DNA from: a virus
Strand: one strand, 5' to 3'
Virus record (IMG/VR): IMGVR_UViG_3300042868_006771
Span: 1-54,113 of that record
Length of the DNA: 54,113 nt
Shown here: positions 1 to 7,729 of the stretch, piece after piece
Layout of the letters: each line of letters opens with the position of its first letter
How positions within the stretch are numbered: the stretch's first letter is position 1
Program-made: the position numbers and the translations under genes
The notes under the pieces: model-generated
The model's input: only the letters and a program-made list of their open reading frames with translations
The model's database searches: none
Told to the model about the DNA's origin: nothing

Positions 1-2
1 GC

Positions 3-698
3 GACATCCGTGCTATGATTGTGTCAGGTCCTCCCGGAGTTGGCAAATCTTTTGGCGTGGAACAAGAGATCGAAAAAGCCACATTGTTTGACAAATTGGC
101 AGGCAAGCGCCTCCGTGCCGAAGTTGTCAAAGGTAGTGCAACACCCATTGGCTTGTACCAAACCCTGTACAAATACTCAGACGACAACTGTGTGTTGGTG
201 TTTGATGACTGTGACAGCATTTTGCTTGACGACGTGGCCTTGAACTTGCTGAAGGGTGCATTGGACTCCGGCAAGAAGCGTACCATTTCATGGTTGTCAG
301 AATCCAGTGCTCTGCGCCGCGAAGGCATTCCAGATCGTTTCGAGTTCAAAGGTAGTGTAATTTTTATTACCAACTTGAAGTTTGATGGCATGAAGTCGCA
401 AAAATTGCGTGATCACTTGGATGCATTGCAATCACGCTGTCACTATCTTGACTTGACACTTGACACCATGCGTGACAAAGTGTTGCGTATCAAGCAGATT
501 GCCAAGGACGGTGTGTTGTTCCAAGAGTATGACTTTGAACCCTGTGTGCAAGACGAGATTGTTGAGTTCATGGAAGCAAACCAAAATCGCCTGCGTGAGA
601 TGAGCTTGCGTATGGCATTGAAGATCGCAGACTTGCGCAAGAGCTTTGAAGGCAACTGGAAGCGCATGGCTGAGACTACATGCATGAAGAGTGCCTGA
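3..698 (+). CDS. AAA-family ATPase, 5' end outside window
   Basis: P-loop ATPase of the AAA type. Counting from the first in-window Met (position 15), Walker A GPPGVGKS is at about residues 5-12 and Walker B VLVFDDCD at about 60-67, followed by a sensor-1-like ITNL segment. The frame is open to the left edge (codons for D-I-R-A precede that Met), so the real start and any N-terminal domain lie outside the window. Similar stand-alone ATPases occur in T4-like phages, but the substrate is not evident; a clamp-loader or remodelling role is possible and unproven. It is followed by a 29-residue membrane peptide and a double terminator, so it closes a transcription unit. Confidence 0.75.
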   Translation, partial: DIRAMIVSGPPGVGKSFGVEQEIEKATLFDKLAGKRLRAEVVKGSATPIGLYQTLYKYSDDNCVLVFDDCDSILLDDVALNLLKGALDSGKKRTISWLSESSALRREGIPDRFEFKGSVIFITNLKFDGMKSQKLRDHLDALQSRCHYLDLTLDTMRDKVLRIKQIAKDGVLFQEYDFEPCVQDEIVEFMEANQNRLREMSLRMALKIADLRKSFEGNWKRMAETTCMKSA

Positions 699-699
699 C

Positions 700-789
700 A
701 TGGCTTGGCTTATTGTGCTACTGTTAATATTTTTAGGGCACATTGGCTTTGCATTCTTATTAGCATTTCTTATTTTGTTACTTGATTGA
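700..789 (+). CDS. 29-residue single-pass membrane peptide
   Basis: Starts 1 nt after the ATPase stop and encodes MAWLIVLLLIFLGHIGF followed by a second hydrophobic run, ending Leu-Leu-Leu-Asp. Nearly the whole peptide is one transmembrane segment. No good Shine-Dalgarno is visible, so it would rely on translational coupling to the ATPase. Function unknown; it could be a chance ORF, but its position directly before the terminator and its uninterrupted hydrophobicity favour a real small protein. Confidence 0.4.
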   Translation: MAWLIVLLLIFLGHIGFAFLLAFLILLLD

Positions 790-796
790 GTTTTAC

Positions 797-829
797 CCCG
801 GGGATTGGTTGGCTCCGCCCCGGGTTTTT
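797..829 (+). terminator. Rho-independent terminator 1
   Basis: Stem CCCGGGG (797-803) pairs with CCCCGGG (818-824) around a 14-nt loop and is followed by TTTTT. It ends the ATPase transcription unit. Confidence 0.8.
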
Positions 830-831
830 AT

Positions 832-858
832 AACAGGCTCTTCGGAGCCTGTTTTTTT
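832..858 (+). terminator. Rho-independent terminator 2 with UUCG loop
   Basis: Perfect 9-bp stem AACAGGCTC/GAGCCTGTT closed by a TTCG tetraloop and followed by a T tract. It lies immediately behind terminator 1; the T tract runs into the -35 of the next promoter. Confidence 0.92.
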
Positions 859-885
859 GACTTGTGCATTGTAAGAGTATATACT
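857..885 (+). promoter_or_regulatory. Sigma70-type promoter, leaderless layout
   Basis: TTGACT (857-862), 17-bp spacer, TATACT (880-885). The ATG of the next gene is at 891, only 5 nt after the -10, so the predicted transcript starts at or next to the start codon. Confidence 0.8.
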
Positions 886-890
886 GTGCT

Positions 891-1748
891 ATGTCTCAGC
901 ACCTTGTAATCAAATTAAGCCATGATCTTGAACTACGTTTTCAAATAAGATCAACCCCGTTAGCTGAACTATGGTTGGAACGTATGCATCAACGTCATGC
1001 CTGGACCATGGACAATCCAGATAGATTTTACGGATTTGGCACTGCTCAACAAGAACAACAACGTGCAGTTGACATGATTCAACAATGCATTGCCATAATC
1101 AATGCACATGATCCAATTATTGATCGAGAGTTTGAATACACACAAGATAGTCTCAATTATTTGCACAATATATTTGAACGCTACCACGGTCTACTAGATC
1201 AACAAACATCTGAATATTGGCACTCAGCACCTGACACAGTTAGACAATCATTAGCAAATTTAAATTTAGCAGTACACAGATGCGAAGCAGCCATGGCTGC
1301 ACCTTGCCCAAGGTTTGTTTGCACTTGGTTTGGTATGCCCAAGACCCAACAGTTGGATGTTGACACAATGAAAACTTATGGAGAACTTGAAGTCAAGTTT
1401 GGCACAGTATATCTCAACTACTGTGAGATTGGCAAGACTGTGGAAGACCTTGCGCAGGACAATGATATATACATAAGTGATAGTGCATTTAAGCCATTTG
1501 GTCACTACAGCGCAGATTTCAATGTGGCATTGTATGATTGGGACTTGAATCAAAAACTACCCAGCATGCAACAATACATTCAGCAACATCAAGAATTTTT
1601 TCTTGCTCACAGCATTGAAAATGTGTATAATGTACAAGCACTACCATTGCGATTTCCTGTGGCAGATTTAGAATACACTGGAACTCAACAACAACTAATA
1701 TCCCAAATAAGGTCACGACAACTTGTGCGTGAAGTAAGCATACAATGA
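891..1748 (+). CDS. Conserved phage protein, function unknown
   Basis: 285-residue protein beginning MSQHLVIKLSHDLE. ATG 891 is preferred over the in-frame GTG at 864, because the GTG lies inside the promoter (-10 at 880-885) and could not be on the mRNA. No Shine-Dalgarno is possible between -10 and ATG, so translation would be leaderless. No catalytic motif, signal peptide or membrane segment is recognised. It overlaps uvsW by 4 nt (ATGA), so the two form an operon. It resembles uncharacterised proteins next to uvsW in marine T4-like phages (recollection, not searched). Confidence 0.7.
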   Translation: MSQHLVIKLSHDLELRFQIRSTPLAELWLERMHQRHAWTMDNPDRFYGFGTAQQEQQRAVDMIQQCIAIINAHDPIIDREFEYTQDSLNYLHNIFERYHGLLDQQTSEYWHSAPDTVRQSLANLNLAVHRCEAAMAAPCPRFVCTWFGMPKTQQLDVDTMKTYGELEVKFGTVYLNYCEIGKTVEDLAQDNDIYISDSAFKPFGHYSADFNVALYDWDLNQKLPSMQQYIQQHQEFFLAHSIENVYNVQALPLRFPVADLEYTGTQQQLISQIRSRQLVREVSIQ

Positions 1749-3214
1749 AACAATGCATCATACAGATACGTGACGAAGTAAACATCAAGATTGAAGGTCT
1801 GGACCTGGATGTTCGCAAGGCCTTGGTCAATGCATTTAAATATGAAAATCCTGCCGCACGTTATTTGCCGGCAGTGCGTTTAGGACGGTGGGATGGCAAG
1901 GTAGCATACTTCCAACTAGGTGGATCAACTTATGTGAACCTGCTGCCAGAGATCATGCCCATCTTGGAAAAGTTTGACTACGACATTGAACTAGATGATC
2001 AACGTGACTATTCGAACACATTCAATTTTGAGCAAGTGACTGAAACAAGTTTTGAACATGTGAAATGGCCCAAAGCACACCCGGCAGCAGGTGAACCCAT
2101 CATGTTGCGTGACTACCAAGTGGAGATCATCAACAACTTCTTGGCCAACCCACAGTGCATACAAGAAGTGGCCACAGGTGCAGGCAAAACAATCATGACA
2201 GCAGCCTTGAGCAATGCTGTCACACCTTATGGTCGTAGCATTGTTATTGTGCCCAACAAGAGCTTGGTCACTCAAACTGAAGCAGACTATAAGAACATGG
2301 AGCAAGATGTTGGTGTGTATTTTGGCGACCGAAAAGAATACGGACGTCAACACACAATATGCACATGGCAAAGTTTGAACAACCTGCTCAAGAACACCAA
2401 GGCCGGCATAGGCGATTGTACCATAGGTGAGTTTTTGGAAGACGTGGTATGTGTTATTGTGGACGAAGTACACATGGCCAAAGCAGATGCGCTAAAAACC
2501 TTGTTAACGGGTGTGATGGCTAGAGTGCCAATTCGCTGGGGACTGACTGGAACTGTGCCCAAGGAAAAGTTTGAAAGTCAAGCATTGCTTGTGAGTCTTG
2601 GTCCGGTAATTGGTAAACTCAGTGCCAGCGAATTACAACAACAAGGTGTGTTGGCCAACTGCCATGTGAACATTGTGCAACTGATTGATCATGTGGAGTA
2701 CAAAGATTACCAAAGCGAACTTAAATATTTACTGGAAGAATCAGGACGCTTGGATACCATGGCCGACTTGATAAACCGAGTCAATGAAACAGGCAACACA
2801 CTAGTGCTAGTAGATCGCACTGAATGTGGCAGACAACTGGTGGAGCGCCTGGGTGAGCGGGCAGTGTTTGTGTCTGGTGCAACCAAAACAAAAAACAGGC
2901 AAGCAGAATATGACGAAGTGGCCGACGCAACAGACAAAATTATTGTGGCCACATATGGCGTGGCCGCTGTTGGTATTAATATTCCTAGGATTTTTAATCT
3001 GGTTCTTGTAGAACCTGGAAAGAGTTTTGTCCGCGTTATACAAAGCATTGGACGTGGCATACGCAAAGCAGAAGACAAAGATCATGTTCAAATCTGGGAC
3101 ATAACATCAACTTGCAAGTTTGCCAAGCGCCATTTGACCAAGCGCAAACAGTTTTACAAAGAAGCCAACTATCCCTTTACACAAGAGAAACTGGACTGGA
3201 TGAAATTAGGTTGA
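1745..3214 (+). CDS. uvsW: UvsW-type DNA/RNA helicase
   Basis: Superfamily 2 helicase of 489 residues, the usual size for UvsW. Walker A ATGAGKT is at residues 143-149, the DEVH box at 240-243, the TGT motif of domain 1 follows, and the domain-2 motif QSIGRGIR is near residue 430. A roughly 110-residue N-terminal region precedes the helicase core, as in T4 UvsW. In T4 the enzyme unwinds R-loops and branched DNA and drives the switch from origin-dependent to recombination-dependent replication. ATG 1745 overlaps the upstream stop. Confidence 0.93.
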   Translation: MKQCIIQIRDEVNIKIEGLDLDVRKALVNAFKYENPAARYLPAVRLGRWDGKVAYFQLGGSTYVNLLPEIMPILEKFDYDIELDDQRDYSNTFNFEQVTETSFEHVKWPKAHPAAGEPIMLRDYQVEIINNFLANPQCIQEVATGAGKTIMTAALSNAVTPYGRSIVIVPNKSLVTQTEADYKNMEQDVGVYFGDRKEYGRQHTICTWQSLNNLLKNTKAGIGDCTIGEFLEDVVCVIVDEVHMAKADALKTLLTGVMARVPIRWGLTGTVPKEKFESQALLVSLGPVIGKLSASELQQQGVLANCHVNIVQLIDHVEYKDYQSELKYLLEESGRLDTMADLINRVNETGNTLVLVDRTECGRQLVERLGERAVFVSGATKTKNRQAEYDEVADATDKIIVATYGVAAVGINIPRIFNLVLVEPGKSFVRVIQSIGRGIRKAEDKDHVQIWDITSTCKFAKRHLTKRKQFYKEANYPFTQEKLDWMKLG

Positions 3215-3239
3215 CTTTTGTCACACAAACCTGTATTAT
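3211..3239 (+). promoter_or_regulatory. Sigma70-type promoter, leaderless layout
   Basis: TTGACT (3211-3216), 17-bp spacer, TATTAT (3234-3239), then 6 nt and ATG at 3246. The -35 overlaps the uvsW stop codon. There is no room for a ribosome-binding site. Confidence 0.78.
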
Positions 3240-3245
3240 AACAAC

Positions 3246-3746
3246 ATGCGAATACTAACACTTGACAACATCCATTACGACCTAGATCATTTGCCTGAAG
3301 AAGTAGATGACATGAGGTTTGCCATACTAGACAATTCAAATCCACAAGAGCCAGACTATCATTTCATTCCACTTATCTTTTTAGAAAGTTTCAATGCACC
3401 CGCCTTGGTATTGCGTATTGGAGAGAACACCATAAAGATGCCCATGGACTGGCAAATACTCATTGGCGAACCTGAAGTAGGTGACTTGGAAGTATTGCCC
3501 TTGACATCAATCAATGATCGTGGTTTTAGAGTGTTCCAGTTTAACCCACTCACAAGTTTCCGTCCGTCATTCCCGGATATTGAAATTTTAGATGTTTATC
3601 ATGAAGTGTCATGGTATGCACCCAAGCTAAAGAATGGGCAGTTGTTGGCCGTTCCATTAAACGATGATCCTGATCCTGACTGCGTGTACTTTGTGAAAGA
3701 CATCAGTCGCAACTGTGAGATAGTAGACTACAACAAAAGTTGGTAA
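3246..3746 (+). CDS. Conserved phage protein, function unknown
   Basis: 166-residue acidic protein starting MRILTLDNIHYDLDHLP. ATG 3246 is the first in-frame start and sits 6 nt after a -10 element, so the mRNA is predicted leaderless. No recognised motif, signal peptide or membrane segment. It heads a run of tightly packed small genes (3246-6199) that are probably co-transcribed. Confidence 0.72.
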   Translation: MRILTLDNIHYDLDHLPEEVDDMRFAILDNSNPQEPDYHFIPLIFLESFNAPALVLRIGENTIKMPMDWQILIGEPEVGDLEVLPLTSINDRGFRVFQFNPLTSFRPSFPDIEILDVYHEVSWYAPKLKNGQLLAVPLNDDPDPDCVYFVKDISRNCEIVDYNKSW

Positions 3747-3747
3747 C

Positions 3748-3894
3748 ATGCCCTACACTGAACCACAACTGTTTGAAAACTTGACTCGCATGGTAAAAAT
3801 TTACCTGGAAAGTTATCCTGAAGATCAGGAAGGCTTGGAACGATTTCTGCGCTGGGCACACACTCAATATGGCTACCGGTATGGGAACTCTTAA
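3748..3894 (+). CDS. Small phage protein (48 aa)
   Basis: Starts 1 nt after the preceding stop with MPYTEPQLFENLTRMVKIYL and ends ...YGYRYGNS. It reads as an amphipathic helical protein with an acidic middle. It overlaps the next gene by 26 nt in another frame. Support is position within a gap-free operon and normal codon use; function unknown. Confidence 0.6.
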   Translation: MPYTEPQLFENLTRMVKIYLESYPEDQEGLERFLRWAHTQYGYRYGNS

Positions 3895-4180
3895 ACCCGG
3901 CGCCACCTACATCTACGAACGCAACGGCAATGAAGTGTATGCCCGTGAGTCAGGTGCTGACCCCAGCACAAGAGAACTAATGGGCTATGCATATGATCCA
4001 GTAAACGGACATCACATTGATTATGACAGCAGAACATCAGATGGTAGGCCCTTGTTTGATCACCTCCAGGAAAGTAAGATGTGGGGCGAAATTCGGCGCC
4101 TGGCCAAGACCAATCCTGCTTTACAAGATGCCTTGGAACGTGTTATAATGATATACAAGTTGATCAAGGTAGAAAAGTGA
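3869..4180 (+). CDS. Conserved phage protein, function unknown
   Basis: 103-residue protein starting MATGMGTLKPGATYIYERNG. The mixed polar and aromatic N-terminus (TYIYERNGNEVYARESG) followed by a helical C-terminus resembles a protein widespread in marine T4-like phages; no function is known to me. Its stop overlaps the GTG start of the next gene. Confidence 0.7.
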   Translation: MATGMGTLKPGATYIYERNGNEVYARESGADPSTRELMGYAYDPVNGHHIDYDSRTSDGRPLFDHLQESKMWGEIRRLAKTNPALQDALERVIMIYKLIKVEK

Positions 4181-4629
4181 GCGACAAACTAAACATTGCC
4201 AATGAAATGCGACAACTGGATCGCAAAAACAGAAACTTCTATCACGAACTCACAGATGAAGAACGCAAGAAGTTTTCAAACTATCTCATGATTCGTTGGG
4301 CCAGTTGTGTAGAAGGTTCACGGGACCTACAAGAGTTTTACTTGATTTCCACCAACGAACGATTGAACAAACACTTCTTCAACATCAGTCGACACCCTGA
4401 ACTGCAATGGCTGTGTGCCACAACAGTAAGTCCAAACATGGGCACACCCAGACACAACTGGATCTCACCCAAGAAAAAAGAAACAGGTGCAGGCGCCAGC
4501 AGTATCAAAAAACAACTGGCTGAGTTGTTTCCCACATACAAAGAAGATGAAATAGCCATGCTGGCCTCAATGACCACCAAGAAAGAACTTGATCAATACA
4601 TCCGAGACCATGGCCGAGACACTAAGTGA
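4177..4629 (+). CDS. Conserved phage protein, function unknown
   Basis: 150-residue protein starting at GTG 4177 (overlapping the upstream TGA), reading MSDKLNIANEMRQLDRKNRN. The GTG is chosen because the upstream extension to 4081 lies wholly within the previous gene. The N-terminal half is charged and helical; it contains the segment MIRWASCVEGS and STNERLNKHFF, patterns I associate with an uncharacterised family conserved in T4-like cyanophages. No catalytic motif is recognised. It overlaps the next gene by 20 nt. Confidence 0.7.
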   Translation: MSDKLNIANEMRQLDRKNRNFYHELTDEERKKFSNYLMIRWASCVEGSRDLQEFYLISTNERLNKHFFNISRHPELQWLCATTVSPNMGTPRHNWISPKKKETGAGASSIKKQLAELFPTYKEDEIAMLASMTTKKELDQYIRDHGRDTK

Positions 4630-5299
4630 ACTCACTTGCGGCTACTGCAAGAAAACATTTCGTCGTGCAGAAAGTCTTGTGGTGCATTTGTGTGAGCCCA
4701 AACGCCGCAGACAAGAACGCAGTGAACGTGGTGTTGAACTGGGCTTTCAATCCTACTTGCGGTTCTATGAGATTGCACAAGGTTCGGCAAAGCTCAAAAC
4801 ATTTGATGACTTTGCGGACTCACCATACTACCGGGCCTTTGTAAAATTTGGCAGATACTGTGTAGGCACAAAGGCAATCAATCCCAGACAGTTCACAGAG
4901 TGGTTGCTCAAACACAACAAAAAGATTGACAACTGGGGCAGTGACAAAATCTATACTGAGTACCTGTTGGACTATTTGAAAGTGGAAGCAGTGGCAGACG
5001 CACTTGCACGAGCAGTGGAGTTTGGCATAGACTGGAGTGAGACTCACTCAGCACCCGCCAATGATTGTTTGCGTTATGGCAGCACACATGCCATGTGTTA
5101 TGCTGTCACAACAGGGCGCATCAGTCCTTGGGTGATTTACAATTGTGAGTCGGGACAAAAGTTCCTGGGCGAACTCACCGCCGACCAAGTGGCCATGATA
5201 TGGCCTTACATAGATAGTGACATATGGCAAAAGAAATTCGCAGACTATGCCGCAGATGCAGAATACGCTCGAGAAATATTGAAACAAGCAGGATGGTGA
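4610..5299 (+). CDS. Zinc-finger-containing conserved phage protein
   Basis: 229-residue protein from ATG 4610 (MAETLSELTCGYCKKTFRR). An N-terminal C-x2-C...H-x-C element (CGYCKKTFRRAESLVVHLC) looks like a C2H2/C2HC zinc finger followed by a basic stretch (EPKRRRQERSER), suggesting nucleic-acid binding. The remaining ~180 residues form an uncharacterised domain. TTG 4589 is a possible upstream start but lacks support. A regulatory or packaging role is inference only. Confidence 0.7.
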   Translation: MAETLSELTCGYCKKTFRRAESLVVHLCEPKRRRQERSERGVELGFQSYLRFYEIAQGSAKLKTFDDFADSPYYRAFVKFGRYCVGTKAINPRQFTEWLLKHNKKIDNWGSDKIYTEYLLDYLKVEAVADALARAVEFGIDWSETHSAPANDCLRYGSTHAMCYAVTTGRISPWVIYNCESGQKFLGELTADQVAMIWPYIDSDIWQKKFADYAADAEYAREILKQAGW

Positions 5300-5300
5300 T

Positions 5301-5642
5301 ATGATCACAAACATTTATTCAACTAATTCATTTGTCACAGCACACAGCACAGTCGGCGGCACTTACATCAATCCTGGTAGTCCCAGTTCGGGTATGCTTA
5401 GATATTACAACAATCAAACGCAGGTATACGATGGGTCATCGTGGTTGCCCCTAGGTGGTACTGCCGCTGTGGGCTTGAGTCCAGAAGCTGAAGAAATCAT
5501 GAACTGGGCACGTAAAAAAATGCAGGAAGAAGCAGAAGCACGGCGTATGGCTGAACAGTATCCTGCTGTGGCAGATGCCTTGAACGCAGTATGGGAATCT
5601 GAACAACAATTAAAAACCATTGTGGCATTGTGTAGAACATGA
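5301..5642 (+). CDS. Conserved phage protein, function unknown
   Basis: 113-residue protein. The first ~55 residues are Gly/Ser/Thr-rich and look like a fibre or structural repeat (GGTYINPGSPSSGMLRYYNN, YDGSSWLPLGG); the last half is a charged helix (ARKKMQEEAEARRMAEQYP). Such a two-part protein would suit a virion-associated adapter, but this is inference. It overlaps the next start by 4 nt (ATGA). Confidence 0.65.
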   Translation: MITNIYSTNSFVTAHSTVGGTYINPGSPSSGMLRYYNNQTQVYDGSSWLPLGGTAAVGLSPEAEEIMNWARKKMQEEAEARRMAEQYPAVADALNAVWESEQQLKTIVALCRT

Positions 5643-6199
5643 GTGCAGACATTGACATTGACTGCCCAGATCGATCTAAGATCCTAGAACTGATTCGTCA
5701 CACACCTGCTAGACAAGTTGTGGATGGAAAGCCGCGTAAACATAACTCGGGTATCTACATCACAGACATTCCGCAAGATCCTGAACATGGCTGTGCTGCC
5801 ATCGATTACGAAACAGCAGAACAGCGTGGCTACTTCAAAATTGACCTGTTGAACATGAGTGTGTATCAGTTGATCCAAGATCCCGCACACTACGAAACCA
5901 TGTTGTCAGCCGCACCTCCATGGTCACGACTGTGGACAGACAGACCCTGGGCCAGTCAGTTGGTACACGTGGGCAACTATGTGGATTTGTTGGCAGCAAT
6001 GCAGCCCGACTCCATACCCAGGATGGCTGCTTTCATCTCAATTATCAGACCAGGCAAAGCACACCTACAGCGACGGCCCTGGGACGAAGTGTTTGCGTCA
6101 GTGTGGGATGGGGATGAATCGCGTGGATATACGTTCAAGAAGAGCCATTCTATTTCCTATGCAGCCTTGGTGGCGTTACATATGAATCTCTTAAACTGA
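5639..6199 (+). CDS. Miniature DnaE (PolIII alpha)-like protein
   Basis: 186-residue protein in which I read a strongly compressed C-family polymerase core. DIDID at residues 4-8 matches the P-D-x-D-x-D catalytic pair of DnaE, H35-N-S-G matches the H-A-A-G motif, FKIDLL (66-71) matches the K-F-D-F-L third-aspartate motif, IIRPGK (135-140) matches A-L-Y-R-P-G, and KKSHSISYAAL (167-177) matches the K-S-H-A-A-Y motif. They occur in DnaE order. PHP, fingers detail, beta-binding and tau-binding regions are absent, so catalysis is doubtful; a regulatory or single-function role is possible. The match is made by eye. Confidence 0.6.
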   Translation: MSADIDIDCPDRSKILELIRHTPARQVVDGKPRKHNSGIYITDIPQDPEHGCAAIDYETAEQRGYFKIDLLNMSVYQLIQDPAHYETMLSAAPPWSRLWTDRPWASQLVHVGNYVDLLAAMQPDSIPRMAAFISIIRPGKAHLQRRPWDEVFASVWDGDESRGYTFKKSHSISYAALVALHMNLLN

Positions 6200-6577
6200 T
6201 CAGTCTATTCTTCTCACCAAAGTAATGCTCTTTCTTTTGCTCTTTTTGCGAGCTATGTCTATCAAACTGCACACAGGGCCATGTAGTATTTCTAGATCTT
6301 TGTTGGAGAATGTGCGCAGGGTCGAACGAAACTTTTCCCAGTCCCCACGCAGGAATATGTTGATGGGTATGCTACGATTGCTTTCCCACCACCAAGTGTT
6401 GGCCAGTTCCAAAAACTGTAATTTGTCTTGTTGCGTGAGCACAGTACCAAAGTCGTAGATGGTTGTAACAGCGTCATCCTTGTTTTGCACAATACCCACG
6501 TATTCTTGATTGGCATATACACACAAGGTAATGAACGGATATTTTTCTGCTAGTTTCTCAAAAATATTGTTTCCCAT
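6200..6577 (-). CDS. Conserved phage protein, function unknown
   Basis: 125-residue protein beginning MGNNIFEKLAEKYPFITLCV with a lysine/arginine-rich C-terminus (ARKKSKRKSITLVRRID). Its stop abuts the end of the mini-DnaE gene, so the two are convergent. A late-type ATAAATAT element lies 10-17 nt upstream of its start. It resembles an uncharacterised protein of marine T4-like phages. Confidence 0.65.
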   Translation of the reverse strand: MGNNIFEKLAEKYPFITLCVYANQEYVGIVQNKDDAVTTIYDFGTVLTQQDKLQFLELANTWWWESNRSIPINIFLRGDWEKFRSTLRTFSNKDLEILHGPVCSLIDIARKKSKRKSITLVRRID

Positions 6578-6586
6578 AATACGAGA

Positions 6587-6594
6587 ATATTTAT
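6587..6594 (-). promoter_or_regulatory. Late-type promoter motif ATAAATAT
   Basis: Minus-strand ATAAATAT, close to the T4 late promoter TATAAATA, upstream of the gene that starts at 6577. Confidence 0.5.
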
Positions 6595-6637
6595 GTATTA
6601 GTTTGACCGCTTACCAAAATCATTAAATATTATTATC

Positions 6638-7726
6638 ATGCAAATTACCATAGACACCCGGTCAGTTGAGGTCAAAAACTTTATTACACGCTATCGCGCC
6701 TGGCATACCAGCAAGTTATTTGTAGATCGAACTCGAACACCCGTTATTGATTTTACTGAACAAGGATATAGGATTCCTTGTTTTAAGGACCGAGATATCG
6801 AACAAATCAATGCCTGTCAGTGTCCAATTGTTATGATTGATTCTCTCAACGAAGGCCTGCACTATATTTCTGTATACAACAATTACGATAAAAACAAACA
6901 CTATCTACTGTTTGTTCCGTGGTTTGATCAGACTGAAATCAAGCTACCCATCAATTATACCCCAATTTGGTATTCTCATTTGTTGTTTGATCTATTAGAA
7001 GATTATGTTGACCCAAAGTCTTGGTATTATTACATAAACAGAACATATACATTTGACTACCCCAAACCCTGTTTGTCAACCACCATTGCCGGACATAGAG
7101 GTGAGAGAGAAATAATTAAAAATACCCTGGTTGACAACTTAGAAAAAGACAGTTTTATTTTTAGGTATAATGGTCAAGATTATGGTAGAAGCATCGATGC
7201 AACCGACGTAATAGACACTTCCAGTGCTGATTTCTCTGCTGAAAGACTGCCACAAATATTTGAATCAAAGTTTGCTCATATACGAAAAGAGCCTGGTTTT
7301 GTTTATTGGAAACTAATTAGCATGGCAGCACATAACATGAGTTATTTCAACTTAGTGTTAGAAAGTGATGTAACAATAGATGTGTTTTTTATGACAGAAA
7401 AAACCATAAAACCTTTGTTGATTGGGCAACCATTTGTGATATACGGTAGTAAGGGATTTTTACAGCACGTAAAAAATCTAGGGTTTTGTACCTTTGACAC
7501 GCTATGGGACGAAAGCTATGACCAAGAGCCTGACTACAAAAACCGTGCTGTAATGGTTGCTGAGTTGTGTATCAAGTTAAAAGATTTTGATTGGGTCGGT
7601 AACCGTGATCAACTTCAGGCAATCTGCATGAAAAATCAGATACACATTCACAACTTGAGTGCTGTGGCCCAACAAGAATTTACAGATTTTGAGGCCACAA
7701 TACAAGCACTGTGCCTCGATAAATAG
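6638..7726 (+). CDS. Glycosyltransferase-like moron protein
   Basis: 362-residue protein that is AT-rich relative to its neighbours. Near residue 252 it has TEKTIKPLLIGQPFVIYGSK followed by LGFCTFDTLWDESYD. This E-K-x-x-x-P-L...G-x-P-F layout recalls the donor-binding region of GT-B glycosyltransferases such as the GT10 family, but the assignment is by eye only. A second protein with the same motif lies at 49414-50616. It would act on cell-surface or DNA sugars if it is a transferase. The start ATG lies a few nucleotides downstream of TAAATA/TATTAT, without a Shine-Dalgarno. Confidence 0.5.
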   Translation: MQITIDTRSVEVKNFITRYRAWHTSKLFVDRTRTPVIDFTEQGYRIPCFKDRDIEQINACQCPIVMIDSLNEGLHYISVYNNYDKNKHYLLFVPWFDQTEIKLPINYTPIWYSHLLFDLLEDYVDPKSWYYYINRTYTFDYPKPCLSTTIAGHRGEREIIKNTLVDNLEKDSFIFRYNGQDYGRSIDATDVIDTSSADFSAERLPQIFESKFAHIRKEPGFVYWKLISMAAHNMSYFNLVLESDVTIDVFFMTEKTIKPLLIGQPFVIYGSKGFLQHVKNLGFCTFDTLWDESYDQEPDYKNRAVMVAELCIKLKDFDWVGNRDQLQAICMKNQIHIHNLSAVAQQEFTDFEATIQALCLDK

Positions 7727-7729
7727 AAC

